Part shown: in pieces, positions 28,162-38,370 of the stretch
Numbering within the stretch: position 1 is the first letter of the stretch
How the letters are laid out: each line of letters opens with the position of its first letter
Source: an uncultured Aquimarina sp.
GTDB lineage: Bacteria; Bacteroidota; Bacteroidia; Flavobacteriales; Flavobacteriaceae
DNA: 64,000 nucleotides
Direction of reading: 5' to 3'
Assembly: GCA_947502885.1 (NCBI GenBank)
Contig: CANNBP010000022.1
Coordinates: 1-64,000 of the forward strand
Program-made: the position numbers and the translations under genes
Notes under the pieces: generated by a model
Database searches by the model: none
Told to the model about the DNA's origin: nothing
Seen by the model: only the letters and a program-made list of their open reading frames with translations

Positions 28162-31100
28162 CTATTCCTTAATTACTGCATGTGATTCAGAAATAGTTTT
28201 AGATACTAATTTGATGTAGTATGCTCCTACACGTCTAATCTGATCTTCGCCTATCGTAATTTTTCCAGGATTCTTAGCATATACTTTTTTGTATATCTCT
28301 TTTCCTAAAATGTCATATATTGATAGTGTAAAGTTTCCATTGCCTATACCACTAACATCCAAAGTGGCTGTTTTATCAAATGGGTTAGGAGAGAAAATAG
28401 ATTTTCTGTAGTTAATTGTTGACTTAACAATATCTCTTGTCGCTTTTAAACTTTCTCCTGGGGCTTTGTTATAAGCGTAGTCCAGTATGGTGTAAGATAA
28501 ACCATCGTTTGCAACAGTTGCATAGAACCATCCATAATGTATTTTACTATCGATTTTAAAAGAAAAACCAATATATCCAGATTTTCCTCTCCAATCGGTA
28601 TACGAAGAAGAACTTACTACATAACTATGAGAATTTGCAACATAATTGCTAGACGCTCCTACTATTGTTCCTTCTGGGATTAGTTGGATGTTATTAGTAG
28701 TGTCCACGCAAACAACATCTTTGTTGTAGGTTACTAAATAAGTCGTATTACCACTATACCAAGCTCCAAAATCTTTATTGTCTCCAACCTCTATTCTAAA
28801 GAAATCCCAACTAGATGTAGCGTTAGCTGTTTTGTCATCTATGTCTACGTAAACAACTTCTCCAGCAGTAGTGGGAGTACAAGGGTCGCAAGAACCACCA
28901 CAGTCTACACCTGTTTCATCTCCATTTTGAATACCATCTGTACATGTTGCCGTATTAGCATCCACTATAACCACAGTATAATCTTCGGTCTCACCATAAT
29001 TAAAAGAGGTACAAGGAGTCGGAGCAATATTATATCTCATAATCACTCTCATTCTTGTACTACCATTTGAGGCATCTGCCGGCACAGTAAACTCTCCGGT
29101 TACAGCAGTATCTTTAGAAGCAGCCTTACTCCATACTTTTTCTCCTGGATCAGTAAAATCACCATCTTTATTGTAATCTATCCATAATCCATAGGCTTCA
29201 CTGTACACTGTACTTTTCCAAGTTGGTGTAATGGTGAATGTAACCGTTTTACCTTTTTCTATATTGGTAGAAGTAGCAGTAAAATCATTATAACCGTTAG
29301 CTCCTGATGTAGACTGATTATCAATCGTACCTAGTTGAAAACGACTGATATATTCATCGTTTGCATTTGATGTTATTTCACAGTAAGTAAGTGTAGGACA
29401 AGCAGGACAAGAACTACCACCACAATCTACACCGGTTTCATCTCCGTTTTGGATTCCATCGGTACATGTTGGATCTGGTTCTTTATCTTCTCTTGTTACA
29501 GTGATCCAATTACTAGAAATGTCAAAGGTTCCTGACGCCAACTCTATGTCTGATACATTCTTTCCTGTAACAGTTAGATTACCATTGTAAGAGATTCCGT
29601 ATACTCTACAAATACCTGCTGTAGCTCCTTCAAAATCATGAGAAGTACTTTCTGTTGCTAAAATTTTACCAGCATCATCAGTTATCAAATAACTATAATT
29701 GGCTGTAGATGTACTGACTTTCTTAAAAGTGATCACATCTGCTATACCATCACCAGTTATAGTGGTTACAGCGGTTTTGTCATCACTTGTAGAAACAGTT
29801 CCTCCGTCTACATTTTCCTCACACGGCTGACAAGAAGTACCTCCACAGTCAACACCTGTTTCATCTCCATTTTGGATACCATCAGTACAGGTAGGAGTTA
29901 CTTGACATGGTTGACAAGAACTACCACCACAATCAATACCTGTTTCATCTCCGTTCTGGATACCATCGGTACAGGTTGGAGTAGGGTTATCTCCTTCAGT
30001 AACCGTAATATAGTTTTCTTTGATCGTTGTATCTGACCCTGCACTATTTGATACTTTTAATGTTACTCTATACGTTCCAGGAGTTGTATACTTAATTTGA
30101 GGATCTCTATCATAACTTATTGTTGGTGTTCCTCCTTCAAAGTTCCATTCCCATCCGGTAATAGTATTTTGCGAAGTATCTTTAAAATTCACAAAAGCAC
30201 CGCTCGGTACAGATTGTGTATTTGCTTCAAAGTCTGCAACTGGCTTGATATCTGTAGCGTTAACAAATAGGTTGTAGTCTTCAACTTCTCCTTCTGGTTT
30301 TTCACCACAAGGATCTTCATCACCATTTGAGAAACTAAAGAAAGAACGTATTCTCATTCTTGATTTTCTTCTTACTGCATCTGCAGGAACTTTGATATTA
30401 GCTGTATAGGTTGAACTTCCTGTATTATTTATGATTGCCACTTTCTCGTTTGCATCTCTAAAATCACCATCTTGGTTCCAGTCTACCCAAACAGCTACTT
30501 TGTTTCCTTTTCCATCATTATCCACGGCAAAACCTCCAGGGGTTTTTATAGTGATTGGATATGATCCATTTCTCTCAACAATAGTTTGAAGATTGCTATA
30601 GTAGGTGTAGTCACCTGATGTAGAGGTGTTATTTATGTTTCCTATTTGAACATTAGTAATTCCTCTTGTTCCTCCAGACCCATTAACATCTGCACTACAG
30701 TAATCTAATTCTACTTGTGTTACCGTAATGTAGTTTTCTTTGGTAAGTGTATCTTCTCCTTTAGCATTAGATACCTTTAGGGTTACTTTATAAGTCCCTT
30801 CATTGTAATAAGTAACTTCTGGGTTGATTTCAGTACTTACTGGAGGAGAGGCTCCTTCAAAAGTCCATGAATAATTTAAACCACCACCTTTGGTAGCATC
30901 TTTAAACTTTACTTTATCACCTTCTTGAACCGCAGTTGTATTTGCTGAAAAATCAACCTCTGGAATAGTTGCAGGTTTGATAACGATATAAGAAGCTTTG
31001 GTTTTACTACCCTGATTAGCACCTTTAGAAACTTTTAGAGTAACATCATAAGTTCCCGCATTTGGATATGAGATTTCAGGATTTTGTTGAGTACTGCTTG

Positions 31101-32148
31101 GTGTGTTTGCTCCGTTAAATGTCCATTCCCATGCAGTTGGTTCTCCAGCAGAGAAATCCCTGAAAATAATCTTTTCTCCTTCAAATGCTTCAAGTTTATT
31201 AGCAGAAAAATTAGAAGTTAAGTTACTTTCAACAGTTATATATCCAGTTTTTAGCTTTGTCGATGTTCCGTCTGCATTTGTAGCAGCTAGCTCTACATTG
31301 TAGACACCTGGGTGATCATAAGTAACCGTTGGGTTTTGAGCAGTACTTGTAGCTGGTGTTCCACCAGTAAATGTCCATTTCCAACTTGTTGGTGTATTCT
31401 TTGATTGATCGGCAAATGTGATTGATTGCTCAGTCGAGATTGCTGTTTTATCAGCAGAAAAATCAACGATTGGAAGTTGTACATTTTGTTTACCATAAAT
31501 AATTTTAAGATCATCTATAGCCATCATAATTCCTTTGTTAGGTGTGACATGGCGTATGGCAATATATACTTGTTGATTGGCATATGCAGAAAGATCAAAA
31601 GAAATTCGTTTCCACCCTAAAGCAGAATTATTTGGTATACGACCTGCTGCCTCTAAATACTCGCCATCAGAAATTTTAGCAAAACTATTAATATCATTAG
31701 TAGTTGTAGATACCCATATTTGGTATCGTTGCCAATATTCATGATAGTTTTGAATATAGAATTCTAATTTTGGAGTTCCGTTTTCTAACTGAACCTTTGG
31801 AGAAATAATCCAGTTATCAGCATCTGTATCAAAATTACAACTAAACAATAGCAGGTTATTACCACTTCGTGGTTTTAACCATCGTTCTGCCATTGCAGGA
31901 CTAGTTGCCTGAGGATTAAAAATAGAGAATGCTTTTAGTTTGTTTCCATTGGTCCAACTAATTCCGTTAAGTTGATACTCTTTTTCTTTATCACCATCTA
32001 CTCCCGTAAACGGGCTTGCTTCTGTGGCAAATGAGCTAAAACTATCCCAGTTACCAATAGCGTTAATTTGATCTGTGGTATATACTTGTGCCAAAGTAAG
32101 CTGTACATGTGCTACAAGTAGTAAAATACCTAAATATATTTTTTTCAT
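28162..32148 (-). CDS. PKD/GEVED multi-domain secreted protein with T9SS sorting domain
   Basis: 1328 aa from ATG 32148 (MKKIYLGILLLVAHVQLTLAQ is a clean signal peptide; the frame runs on to 32217). An N-terminal choice-of-anchor-J-like jelly roll (about residues 25-225, NWIISPKVQL...SFDLSAYANQQVYIAIRHV) is followed by three PKD domains and a GEVED domain (VWVDWNQDGDFRDANEK...GEVEDYNLFV). A fourth PKD follows, then two Cys-rich CTDGIQNGDETG motifs, further beta modules separated by two more such motifs, a second GEVED domain and a T9SS CTD (FSPNPFDKTATLDVSG). It lies 35 bases downstream of the sialidase-like gene, so they form an operon. Glycan or protein binding is the likely role of PKD/GEVED parts. 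Confidence 0.88.
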   Translation of the reverse strand: MKKIYLGILLLVAHVQLTLAQVYTTDQINAIGNWDSFSSFATEASPFTGVDGDKEKEYQLNGISWTNGNKLKAFSIFNPQATSPAMAERWLKPRSGNNLLLFSCNFDTDADNWIISPKVQLENGTPKLEFYIQNYHEYWQRYQIWVSTTTNDINSFAKISDGEYLEAAGRIPNNSALGWKRISFDLSAYANQQVYIAIRHVTPNKGIMMAIDDLKIIYGKQNVQLPIVDFSADKTAISTEQSITFADQSKNTPTSWKWTFTGGTPATSTAQNPTVTYDHPGVYNVELAATNADGTSTKLKTGYITVESNLTSNFSANKLEAFEGEKIIFRDFSAGEPTAWEWTFNGANTPSSTQQNPEISYPNAGTYDVTLKVSKGANQGSKTKASYIVIKPATIPEVDFSANTTAVQEGDKVKFKDATKGGGLNYSWTFEGASPPVSTEINPEVTYYNEGTYKVTLKVSNAKGEDTLTKENYITVTQVELDYCSADVNGSGGTRGITNVQIGNINNTSTSGDYTYYSNLQTIVERNGSYPITIKTPGGFAVDNDGKGNKVAVWVDWNQDGDFRDANEKVAIINNTGSSTYTANIKVPADAVRRKSRMRIRSFFSFSNGDEDPCGEKPEGEVEDYNLFVNATDIKPVADFEANTQSVPSGAFVNFKDTSQNTITGWEWNFEGGTPTISYDRDPQIKYTTPGTYRVTLKVSNSAGSDTTIKENYITVTEGDNPTPTCTDGIQNGDETGIDCGGSSCQPCQVTPTCTDGIQNGDETGVDCGGTSCQPCEENVDGGTVSTSDDKTAVTTITGDGIADVITFKKVSTSTANYSYLITDDAGKILATESTSHDFEGATAGICRVYGISYNGNLTVTGKNVSDIELASGTFDISSNWITVTREDKEPDPTCTDGIQNGDETGVDCGGSSCPACPTLTYCEITSNANDEYISRFQLGTIDNQSTSGANGYNDFTATSTNIEKGKTVTFTITPTWKSTVYSEAYGLWIDYNKDGDFTDPGEKVWSKAASKDTAVTGEFTVPADASNGSTRMRVIMRYNIAPTPCTSFNYGETEDYTVVIVDANTATCTDGIQNGDETGVDCGGSCDPCTPTTAGEVVYVDIDDKTANATSSWDFFRIEVGDNKDFGAWYSGNTTYLVTYNKDVVCVDTTNNIQLIPEGTIVGASSNYVANSHSYVVSSSSYTDWRGKSGYIGFSFKIDSKIHYGWFYATVANDGLSYTILDYAYNKAPGESLKATRDIVKSTINYRKSIFSPNPFDKTATLDVSGIGNGNFTLSIYDILGKEIYKKVYAKNPGKITIGEDQIRRVGAYYIKLVSKTISESHAVIKE

Positions 32149-32183
32149 TACTTTCAAATTTTTAATTATCTGAATACATTTGA

Positions 32184-35108
32184 TTATTTTGCTACACATG
32201 ATACAATCGCTTCCCAACCAGAAGTTGGATATTGATTATCCGACACAAACTTGAAGGTCAAACTACCGCTGGCATTATTTGCGATAATAGTTCCTGGAGA
32301 GTTATAACTACAATATTTTCCGATTAATTGAGCATTAGTGTCTTCTCCATCGTAGATTTCTAAATAATCATATTCACAAGTTTCAGCATATTCCATTTTA
32401 AACTTTTTAAAGTCTACTTTTACTTTACTATTCTCATATTTAGGTGAAATGGTAGTTGTATGATCTTCTTCATTTTTATAATCTCCTATGTCACCAGAGT
32501 CATAAAAAATACCAGAACAAGCTTCTACAATCTTAACTTCTCCAGCAATGATATTGTCTTCTATGGTAATATAATTTGATTTGGTCTTAGTCATTGTGTT
32601 TCCTTTAGAGTCTTTGACAGTTAAGGTAACATCATACTTTCCTACTTTTTCATAAAATACTTTTGGAGGAAATTGCCCTTCATAACTACTTGGGATTCCT
32701 TCTGGGAAAGACCATTTCCAACTAGTAATTTGTCCTCCATCTAGTGATTTGGATTCGTCAACAATTTGACTTCCTTCATTAATTTGAACTTTTATATCAT
32801 CACTGTTGAAATCGGCAATTAGCTTTTTGCTTACAGCAACATTAGAACGCCATATACCTCGACCAAAAGTAGCCGCTGTGATCGTGTTTGAAGCTTCGTG
32901 TATTTCTAGTTCATTAACAATTACATTAGGCATACCATCAAAAAATGGTTCCCATTCTGTTTTTGTATCATCTATATAGTATGCACCTACATCCATACCC
33001 ACATATAGTCCATTTTCAGGAATATCATGATAAAGCACACAGTTAGCAGGTATGTTTGGTAAACTTCCTGAAACGTTTTTCCAGGTTGCACCAGCGTTTT
33101 CTGAAGTAATAACTTTATTACCAGAAGCATATCCAGATAAAGAAATTGCTACTTTTTCTGGATTAGATGGGTGAACCGAAATATAAGTTATAAACGAATT
33201 AGGAACACCACTTGATACATTGATCCAGTTAGCTCCACCATCCTTAGTCATGTATATAGTAGAGTTTTTTGCAGCATAAATATAATTAGAGTTCGAAGGA
33301 GCTAATGCAATTGCTTCTAGAGAACCTAACCCTAAGCTAGAAATTGTGGACCATGTTTTCATTCCGTCTGTAGTTCTTACTACTTCAGAAAGTCCAGCTA
33401 CTATAACATCTGGATCATTGTGATCCATTTCGTAAGGAATTACCCATGCACCACCACCTGGGTTAGTAATACTTACATCACCATTTTTTTCTCCACCATT
33501 TAAGGATTTATGCCAAGATTGTCCTTGTTGTATAATTCCGTATACAATATTATTATCTTTCCAATTAAATATTAAGTTACCTCCATCGGCACCTAACCAT
33601 TCGTGCCATCTACCTTTTGAAAAAATACTACTACCATTATCCTGTGTTCCTCCTCCAAATACGTCTGGGTCTGTTTTTGAAACACCTAATCTGTAAAATT
33701 GTCGGTTACCTAGACCTTCAGAGATATTTTGAAAAGTTTTTCCTTTGTCTGTCGATGTTACTATTAAACCATCATTTCCGATATATAATTTTCCATCTAT
33801 ATATTGCATGTCATGAATATCAGGATGGATGTAATTTGTTTTGTTTCCTAAAATCCATTCTGATGTTCTTTCCCAGTTTACACCACCATCTAGTGATCTC
33901 CAGGTTACTATACCTCCAAAATGTACTTCATTGGCGTCTTTATCTGATACGGTAATTGCCATGTCATACCACGCTTGAGATTTTCCGTCATTTGGTTCGT
34001 AACCAAACATATCTGGGGTGCTACTACTGTTGATTTTTGCGAAACTTCCTCCACTGTTGGTTGATCTATAAACACCACCCATAGAGTTACCCGTAGCTGT
34101 AGTAGAAATCACATATACATAATTAGGGTTAGCAGGAGTTACGGCAATAACAGATCTTCTTGCCTTTGGTGAAGAGCTTATTACACTAAACGATTGTCCG
34201 CCATTAGTAGATTTATGAATTTGACCTCCACCATTATCGTATCCATAAATTGTGTTTGGGTCGTTAGGTTTAAGTTCAAAATCTCTAAAATAAAGATTAC
34301 TTACTTTGTCCCATGTTGTACCTGCATTGGTAGATTTATAAAACCCATCGGTAGATGAAGCATAAAGGGTTGAAGTATTCGTGGGGTTAATAATAATCTT
34401 ACTAATTTGTTTTCTATTAATAACATCCGAAGTTAACCCTGTGTTATTCCAGGTTTGACCACCATCTGTTGATTTTAATACTCCAATACTGTAGGTGTAC
34501 CCTCCATCAACATCTCCTGTCGCTATATATAATGTATTAGGGGTTACAGGGTCAATAGCAACCCATGATACTCCAAGTACAGGAAGATTGTCTGTTAATG
34601 CTACCCAGTCTCCATTTTGACCTCCAGATGTTGTTTTCCATAAACCTCCAGATGGAGTTCCTAAATACATAATGTCTGGATTTGTAGGGTGTACAGCAAT
34701 AGAGTTTACTCTTCCTAATCCAGGAGCCCAATGTCCTGTAATATCTGCAGCTGTTCTTGGCCCTAATTCTTTCCAGTTACTAACAGCTCCTTTTTGTTGG
34801 CCTCTACTTTTATTTCGATACTGTCTGTTAAATTTAGATACTTCTCTCCATGCAATTCCGGGATCTACTCTTTCTCCAGAAGGGTAGGTACGCTGATACA
34901 TATGATGTTGCCATCGCATAAATTGTTTGTATCCAGTACCTTTCTTCTCTTCCCTGAACTTGAAATAGTTGTTAAATTCTTTTTGAACTTCCTTAAAATT
35001 GACAGTAGGATCCTCCATCATTTTGCTCCAAGATTCTTCTTGTTGTGCATTGATCCCAGAGGCAATTAGTAATAAAAAGAGGAAAATAAACTTATTCTTT
35101 TTTTCCAT
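32184..35108 (-). CDS. Secreted sialidase/VPS10-like beta-propeller protein with PKD and CUB domains
   Basis: 974 aa from ATG 35108 (MEKKNKFIFLFLLLIASGINAQ signal; the frame continues to 35162). Many BNR/sortilin-type repeats follow (SPSGGLWKTTSGGQNGDW, STDGGQTWNNTG, STNAGTTWDKV, SENAGATWKNV; about residues 140-760). They form a beta-propeller as in VPS10/BNR proteins. One PKD domain comes next (about 780-870), and a C-terminal CUB domain (about 880-974, CSGIFYDSGD...CEYDYLEIYDG...GWEAIVSC). There is no T9SS CTD. Sialidase catalytic residues were not identified, so enzyme activity is doubtful. It is first in a two-gene minus-strand unit. Confidence 0.85.
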   Translation of the reverse strand: MEKKNKFIFLFLLLIASGINAQQEESWSKMMEDPTVNFKEVQKEFNNYFKFREEKKGTGYKQFMRWQHHMYQRTYPSGERVDPGIAWREVSKFNRQYRNKSRGQQKGAVSNWKELGPRTAADITGHWAPGLGRVNSIAVHPTNPDIMYLGTPSGGLWKTTSGGQNGDWVALTDNLPVLGVSWVAIDPVTPNTLYIATGDVDGGYTYSIGVLKSTDGGQTWNNTGLTSDVINRKQISKIIINPTNTSTLYASSTDGFYKSTNAGTTWDKVSNLYFRDFELKPNDPNTIYGYDNGGGQIHKSTNGGQSFSVISSSPKARRSVIAVTPANPNYVYVISTTATGNSMGGVYRSTNSGGSFAKINSSSTPDMFGYEPNDGKSQAWYDMAITVSDKDANEVHFGGIVTWRSLDGGVNWERTSEWILGNKTNYIHPDIHDMQYIDGKLYIGNDGLIVTSTDKGKTFQNISEGLGNRQFYRLGVSKTDPDVFGGGTQDNGSSIFSKGRWHEWLGADGGNLIFNWKDNNIVYGIIQQGQSWHKSLNGGEKNGDVSITNPGGGAWVIPYEMDHNDPDVIVAGLSEVVRTTDGMKTWSTISSLGLGSLEAIALAPSNSNYIYAAKNSTIYMTKDGGANWINVSSGVPNSFITYISVHPSNPEKVAISLSGYASGNKVITSENAGATWKNVSGSLPNIPANCVLYHDIPENGLYVGMDVGAYYIDDTKTEWEPFFDGMPNVIVNELEIHEASNTITAATFGRGIWRSNVAVSKKLIADFNSDDIKVQINEGSQIVDESKSLDGGQITSWKWSFPEGIPSSYEGQFPPKVFYEKVGKYDVTLTVKDSKGNTMTKTKSNYITIEDNIIAGEVKIVEACSGIFYDSGDIGDYKNEEDHTTTISPKYENSKVKVDFKKFKMEYAETCEYDYLEIYDGEDTNAQLIGKYCSYNSPGTIIANNASGSLTFKFVSDNQYPTSGWEAIVSCVAK

Positions 35109-35919
35109 TTGTTGAGTTAGTTTTAAAATAGTTATAAAATGATTGAACCTGATATTAAACATTAGTTATAGTAATACATTGAAGATTTACTATGTAAACC
35201 TAAAAAGGAATATTACGGTTATCTGTAAATTATAAGTCCTAGATAGTTAATTAAAGAAGAGATTACTCATAACTTTAATGCCTATTAAATAACTTATAGT
35301 CTGAGAAAGGGGAGAATAAATTGAAAAGTACGCTTGTTGCAATAGAGAACTTTTACTAAATGATTACAATATTTGACAAGTAATTTTACTATATCATAGT
35401 ATACTTTAAAACATTGCATAAAAACAAAAAATCACACCCATTTCTATAATACAGATACTTCTGTTTTATTTTTTTTGGAGGTAATTATTAGCGTGTGATA
35501 AATAGCGCTTAAGTGTAAGTATATAGTCCATAGTTGAATTTGAGTTAGAATTAGTATGCCGTTAAACGTATTAAAGGTATGATATATTATATGGTATTCT
35601 TATATTATTTTATTCAAGTGTGATACTAAATTACCGCAACATCAAATATGGAGAATTTGTTAAGTTATTATTTTAGTATTTATGATTTTTTTAAGAGTTA
35701 ATTAATTGATTTTCATAAATAGTTTTGAGTTTATGATTGAGTGATTAAATATTATGATTAATTAAAAAAATAATAACAGGTAAGGTATATTTGTGAGAAT
35801 ATCTCTGGTACTATTTTAATCAGTATATATACTAAGAAAATAAAAAGAATAAGTTTTGGTTTTCTTTGATATTTGTGGTTGAAAGACCCTTTTCTATATT
35901 CACTTTATAATAAATACAT
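35109..35919. other. Long AT-rich divergent intergenic region
   Basis: 811 bases separate the minus-strand surface unit from moeA, and both promoters must lie here. A TATATTTG at 35786-35793 and a TAGTTTTG near 35722 fit the TAnnTTTG -7 element on the + strand, but neither has a well-spaced -33 TTG. No tRNA, small RNA, ORF or molybdopterin riboswitch-like structure was recognised. Confidence 0.5.
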
Positions 35920-37095
35920 ATGATAGCCGTAGAAAAAGCTTTGCAATTAATAAATGATAGCATAAAACATACTGATTTATTAACCATGAAACCAATATCA
36001 AAAGCACAAGGATATGTATTGGCAAAAGATGTTGTATGCCATATGAATATGCCTCCATTTCGTCAATCTGCTATGGATGGATATGCTCTGGGATCTATTG
36101 ATGATAAAAGATATAAGCTTATTGGTGAGGTGAAAGCAGGTGATGATGATGATCCTAAACTTGGGAAAGGAGAGGCTATAAGAATTTTTACAGGAGCTCC
36201 CGTTCCATCAGGAGCAAAGGCTGTAATCATGCAGGAGAAAGTTAATGTGAAAAATGATGAAGTAATAATAGAAGAAAATATAAAAGAAAATAGTAATATC
36301 AGACCTATTGGTGAACAGGTTCATAATGGAGATGTCGCTCTTTTTAAAGGAACTGTTCTTACCCCGTCTGGAGTGGGTTATTTGGCATCACTTGGAATTA
36401 CTCATGTCGAAGTATACAAAAAACCTTCGATTGCTATTATTACAACCGGAAATGAGTTGGTACCTCCTGGACAAAAGCTAAAACATGGGCAAATATATGA
36501 GAGTAACTCAATTATGCTTTCGGCTGCGCTTTCTGAATCTGGATTTTCTGATGTATCGTTTTATAAAGTAGAAGATGATTATGAATTAACTTACTCTCTT
36601 ATCGAAAATGCTTTGGAACATTATGAAATAGTGATTCTTACAGGAGGAATATCTGTCGGAGATTACGATTTTGTAGGCAAAGCACTTAATGCATTGGATG
36701 TAGATGAAGTCTTTTATAAAGTAAAACAAAAACCAGGAAAACCACTTTATTTTGGAAAGAAAAATGACACCACAGTATTTGCTTTACCAGGTAACCCAGC
36801 TTCGGCATTAAGCTGTTTCTATATCTATGTACTCCCGTCTCTATTTAAGATTTCTGGCCATTCATCATTTCATTTAAAGAGAAGTTTAGAAACATCTTCT
36901 TCAAAATATATAAAAAAAGGACAGCGTTCTGAGTTTTTAAAAGCTATCTTAGATGAGAATGGTGTTAAAATTTTGGATGGACAAGCCTCTTCTATGCTTA
37001 GATCTTTTGCTTTGGCGAATACATTGGTATATCTTCCAGAGGAAAAAACAGAAGTCAATATAAACGACAAAGTACAAGTAATACATTTACCTTGA
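35920..37095 (+). CDS. moeA: Molybdopterin molybdotransferase MoeA
   Basis: 391 aa, full length for the family. MoeA inserts molybdate into adenylylated molybdopterin in the cytoplasm. Seen: MPPFRQSAMDGYA near residue 45, FTGAPVPSGAKAVIMQE, PSIAIITTGNELVPPG, and the MoCF-binding LTGGISVGDYDFV and KPGKPLYFG...FALPGNPASALSCFYIYVLP. It is first gene of the Moco cluster; a gap of about 95 bases with a possible internal promoter follows. Confidence 0.95.
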   Translation: MIAVEKALQLINDSIKHTDLLTMKPISKAQGYVLAKDVVCHMNMPPFRQSAMDGYALGSIDDKRYKLIGEVKAGDDDDPKLGKGEAIRIFTGAPVPSGAKAVIMQEKVNVKNDEVIIEENIKENSNIRPIGEQVHNGDVALFKGTVLTPSGVGYLASLGITHVEVYKKPSIAIITTGNELVPPGQKLKHGQIYESNSIMLSAALSESGFSDVSFYKVEDDYELTYSLIENALEHYEIVILTGGISVGDYDFVGKALNALDVDEVFYKVKQKPGKPLYFGKKNDTTVFALPGNPASALSCFYIYVLPSLFKISGHSSFHLKRSLETSSSKYIKKGQRSEFLKAILDENGVKILDGQASSMLRSFALANTLVYLPEEKTEVNINDKVQVIHLP

Positions 37096-37161
37096 AAACT
37101 ATACAGATAAAAAGCTGTTAAATTGATGATAAAGGTCATAATGTTTTAGAAAAACCCGTTG

Positions 37162-37169
37162 TATCTTTG
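37162..37169 (+). promoter_or_regulatory. Possible internal promoter -7 element before the modE-like gene
   Basis: TATCTTTG fits the Bacteroidota -7 consensus TAnnTTTG, 21 bases before the ATG at 37191. No good -33 TTG is at the usual spacing, so support is partial. Confidence 0.35.
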
Positions 37170-37190
37170 AAAACCTAACGACCTAAAGAA

Positions 37191-37526
37191 ATGAGCTACA
37201 AAATAAAAAGTAGAATATGGATAGAATCTGAAAATGGAGTTTTTTTAGGTGAAGGACGTGTAGACTTATTAAAGGCAATAAAACAAACAGGATCATTAAG
37301 TAAAGCAGCACATCATTTAGAAATGTCTTATAAAAAGGCATGGAAACTTGTGGATAGCATAAACAAAACGGCAAAAGAGCCGCTTGTGATTACATCAACA
37401 GGAGGGAAAGGTGGAGGAGGAACTCACATAACTACATATGGTGAAAAGATGATAGAGGAGTTTGATGCTATAAATAAAAGGTGTTGGACATTTTTGGATG
37501 AAGAATTGAAACAAGTCTCTTTTTGA
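37191..37526 (+). CDS. ModE-type N-terminal winged-helix regulator (HTH only)
   Basis: 111 aa. It matches the LysR-type/ModE N-terminal DNA-binding domain: RIWIESENGVFLGEGRVDLLKAIKQTGSLSKAAHHLEMSYKKAWKLVDS, then the Gly-rich wing TSTGGKGGGGTHIT. The C-terminal MOP domains that bind molybdate in full ModE are absent. It may regulate the surrounding Moco genes without sensing molybdate itself, or with help. It lies 11 bases before mobA. Confidence 0.85.
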   Translation: MSYKIKSRIWIESENGVFLGEGRVDLLKAIKQTGSLSKAAHHLEMSYKKAWKLVDSINKTAKEPLVITSTGGKGGGGTHITTYGEKMIEEFDAINKRCWTFLDEELKQVSF

Positions 37527-37537
37527 ATAGATAAAAA

Positions 37538-38110
37538 ATGAGTGCTGTTAAAGAAATGACGGGAATTATACTCGCTGGCGGAAAAAGTTCTAGAATGGGA
37601 CAAGAAAAAGGGTTGATTCAATTAAATGGCAAACCTTTTATAGAACATATCCTTTTAGCAATACAACCGTTAGTAACAGAAGTTATTGTTGTAAGTTCCA
37701 ATTCTGATTATGATACATATGTAGATAGAAGAGTAGAAGATATAATTCTTGAAGCAGGACCAATTGCCGGGATACATGCAGGATTGGTTCATTCGAAAAC
37801 AGAGAATAATATTATTGTAAGTTGTGATGTACCTTTAATAACAACACAACTTTTAACTACATTAATAAGGCATAAAGAAGAAGATGTTGATGTTGTACAA
37901 TTTGAGGCCATGGGAGAAACCATACCTTTGATTGCGTTGTATAAAAAAAGGTGTATTTATGCCTGTAGAGAGGCATTAGATAAGAGCCAAAGAAGCTTGC
38001 GTAAGTTGATTACAACGTTAAAAGTAAAGACTATTAAAGTTACAGAGAAAGAGCTTTTTTCTGTAGCCAATATAAATACAAAAGAAGACTTAAAAACTGT
38101 CGAAAAATGA
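37538..38110 (+). CDS. mobA: Molybdenum cofactor guanylyltransferase MobA
   Basis: 190 aa. It has the nucleotidyltransferase signature GIILAGGKSSRMGQEKGLIQLNGKPFIEH, then AGPIAGIHAGLVHS and a VSCDVPLI metal-binding motif. The family transfers GMP to molybdopterin to make the guanine dinucleotide cofactor used by DMSO-reductase-family enzymes. It overlaps moaD by 4 bases (ATGA), so translation is coupled. Confidence 0.92.
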   Translation: MSAVKEMTGIILAGGKSSRMGQEKGLIQLNGKPFIEHILLAIQPLVTEVIVVSSNSDYDTYVDRRVEDIILEAGPIAGIHAGLVHSKTENNIIVSCDVPLITTQLLTTLIRHKEEDVDVVQFEAMGETIPLIALYKKRCIYACREALDKSQRSLRKLITTLKVKTIKVTEKELFSVANINTKEDLKTVEK

Positions 38111-38343
38111 GATTGATCATTAAATATTTTGGCATGCTGGTAGAAACCACAAACAATACAGAAGAGTACATGCAAACAGAAGTATGTTCTGTATTAGAAT
38201 TGGTAGAAAAAATAACAAATTTATATCCAGATTTAAGAGATAAAAACTTTAAAGTAGCCGTTAATCAGCAACTAGTAAACGATGATTACGTCATTAGTTC
38301 TGAGGCAGAAATAGCACTTTTGCCTCCATTTGCAGGAGGATAA
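38107..38343 (+). CDS. moaD: Molybdopterin synthase small subunit MoaD
   Basis: 78 aa, ubiquitin-like fold, ending in the Gly-Gly required for adenylation and thiocarboxylation (LLPPFAGG). It acts with MoaE, encoded two genes on, and is activated by the MoeB-like protein encoded immediately downstream. Confidence 0.9.
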   Translation: MRLIIKYFGMLVETTNNTEEYMQTEVCSVLELVEKITNLYPDLRDKNFKVAVNQQLVNDDYVISSEAEIALLPPFAGG

Positions 38344-38370
38344 TTAAAAAGCATAATTTGATAATATATA

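Noticed and set aside
28162..32217. Overlap of the PKD/GEVED gene with its upstream neighbour
   Set aside because: The apparent overlap comes from an over-long start; ATG 32148 opens a clean signal peptide and leaves a 35-base gap.
35109..35919. tRNA, small RNA or Moco riboswitch in the long gap
   Set aside because: No cloverleaf, TTCGA loop or recognisable structured element was found by eye in this AT-rich stretch.
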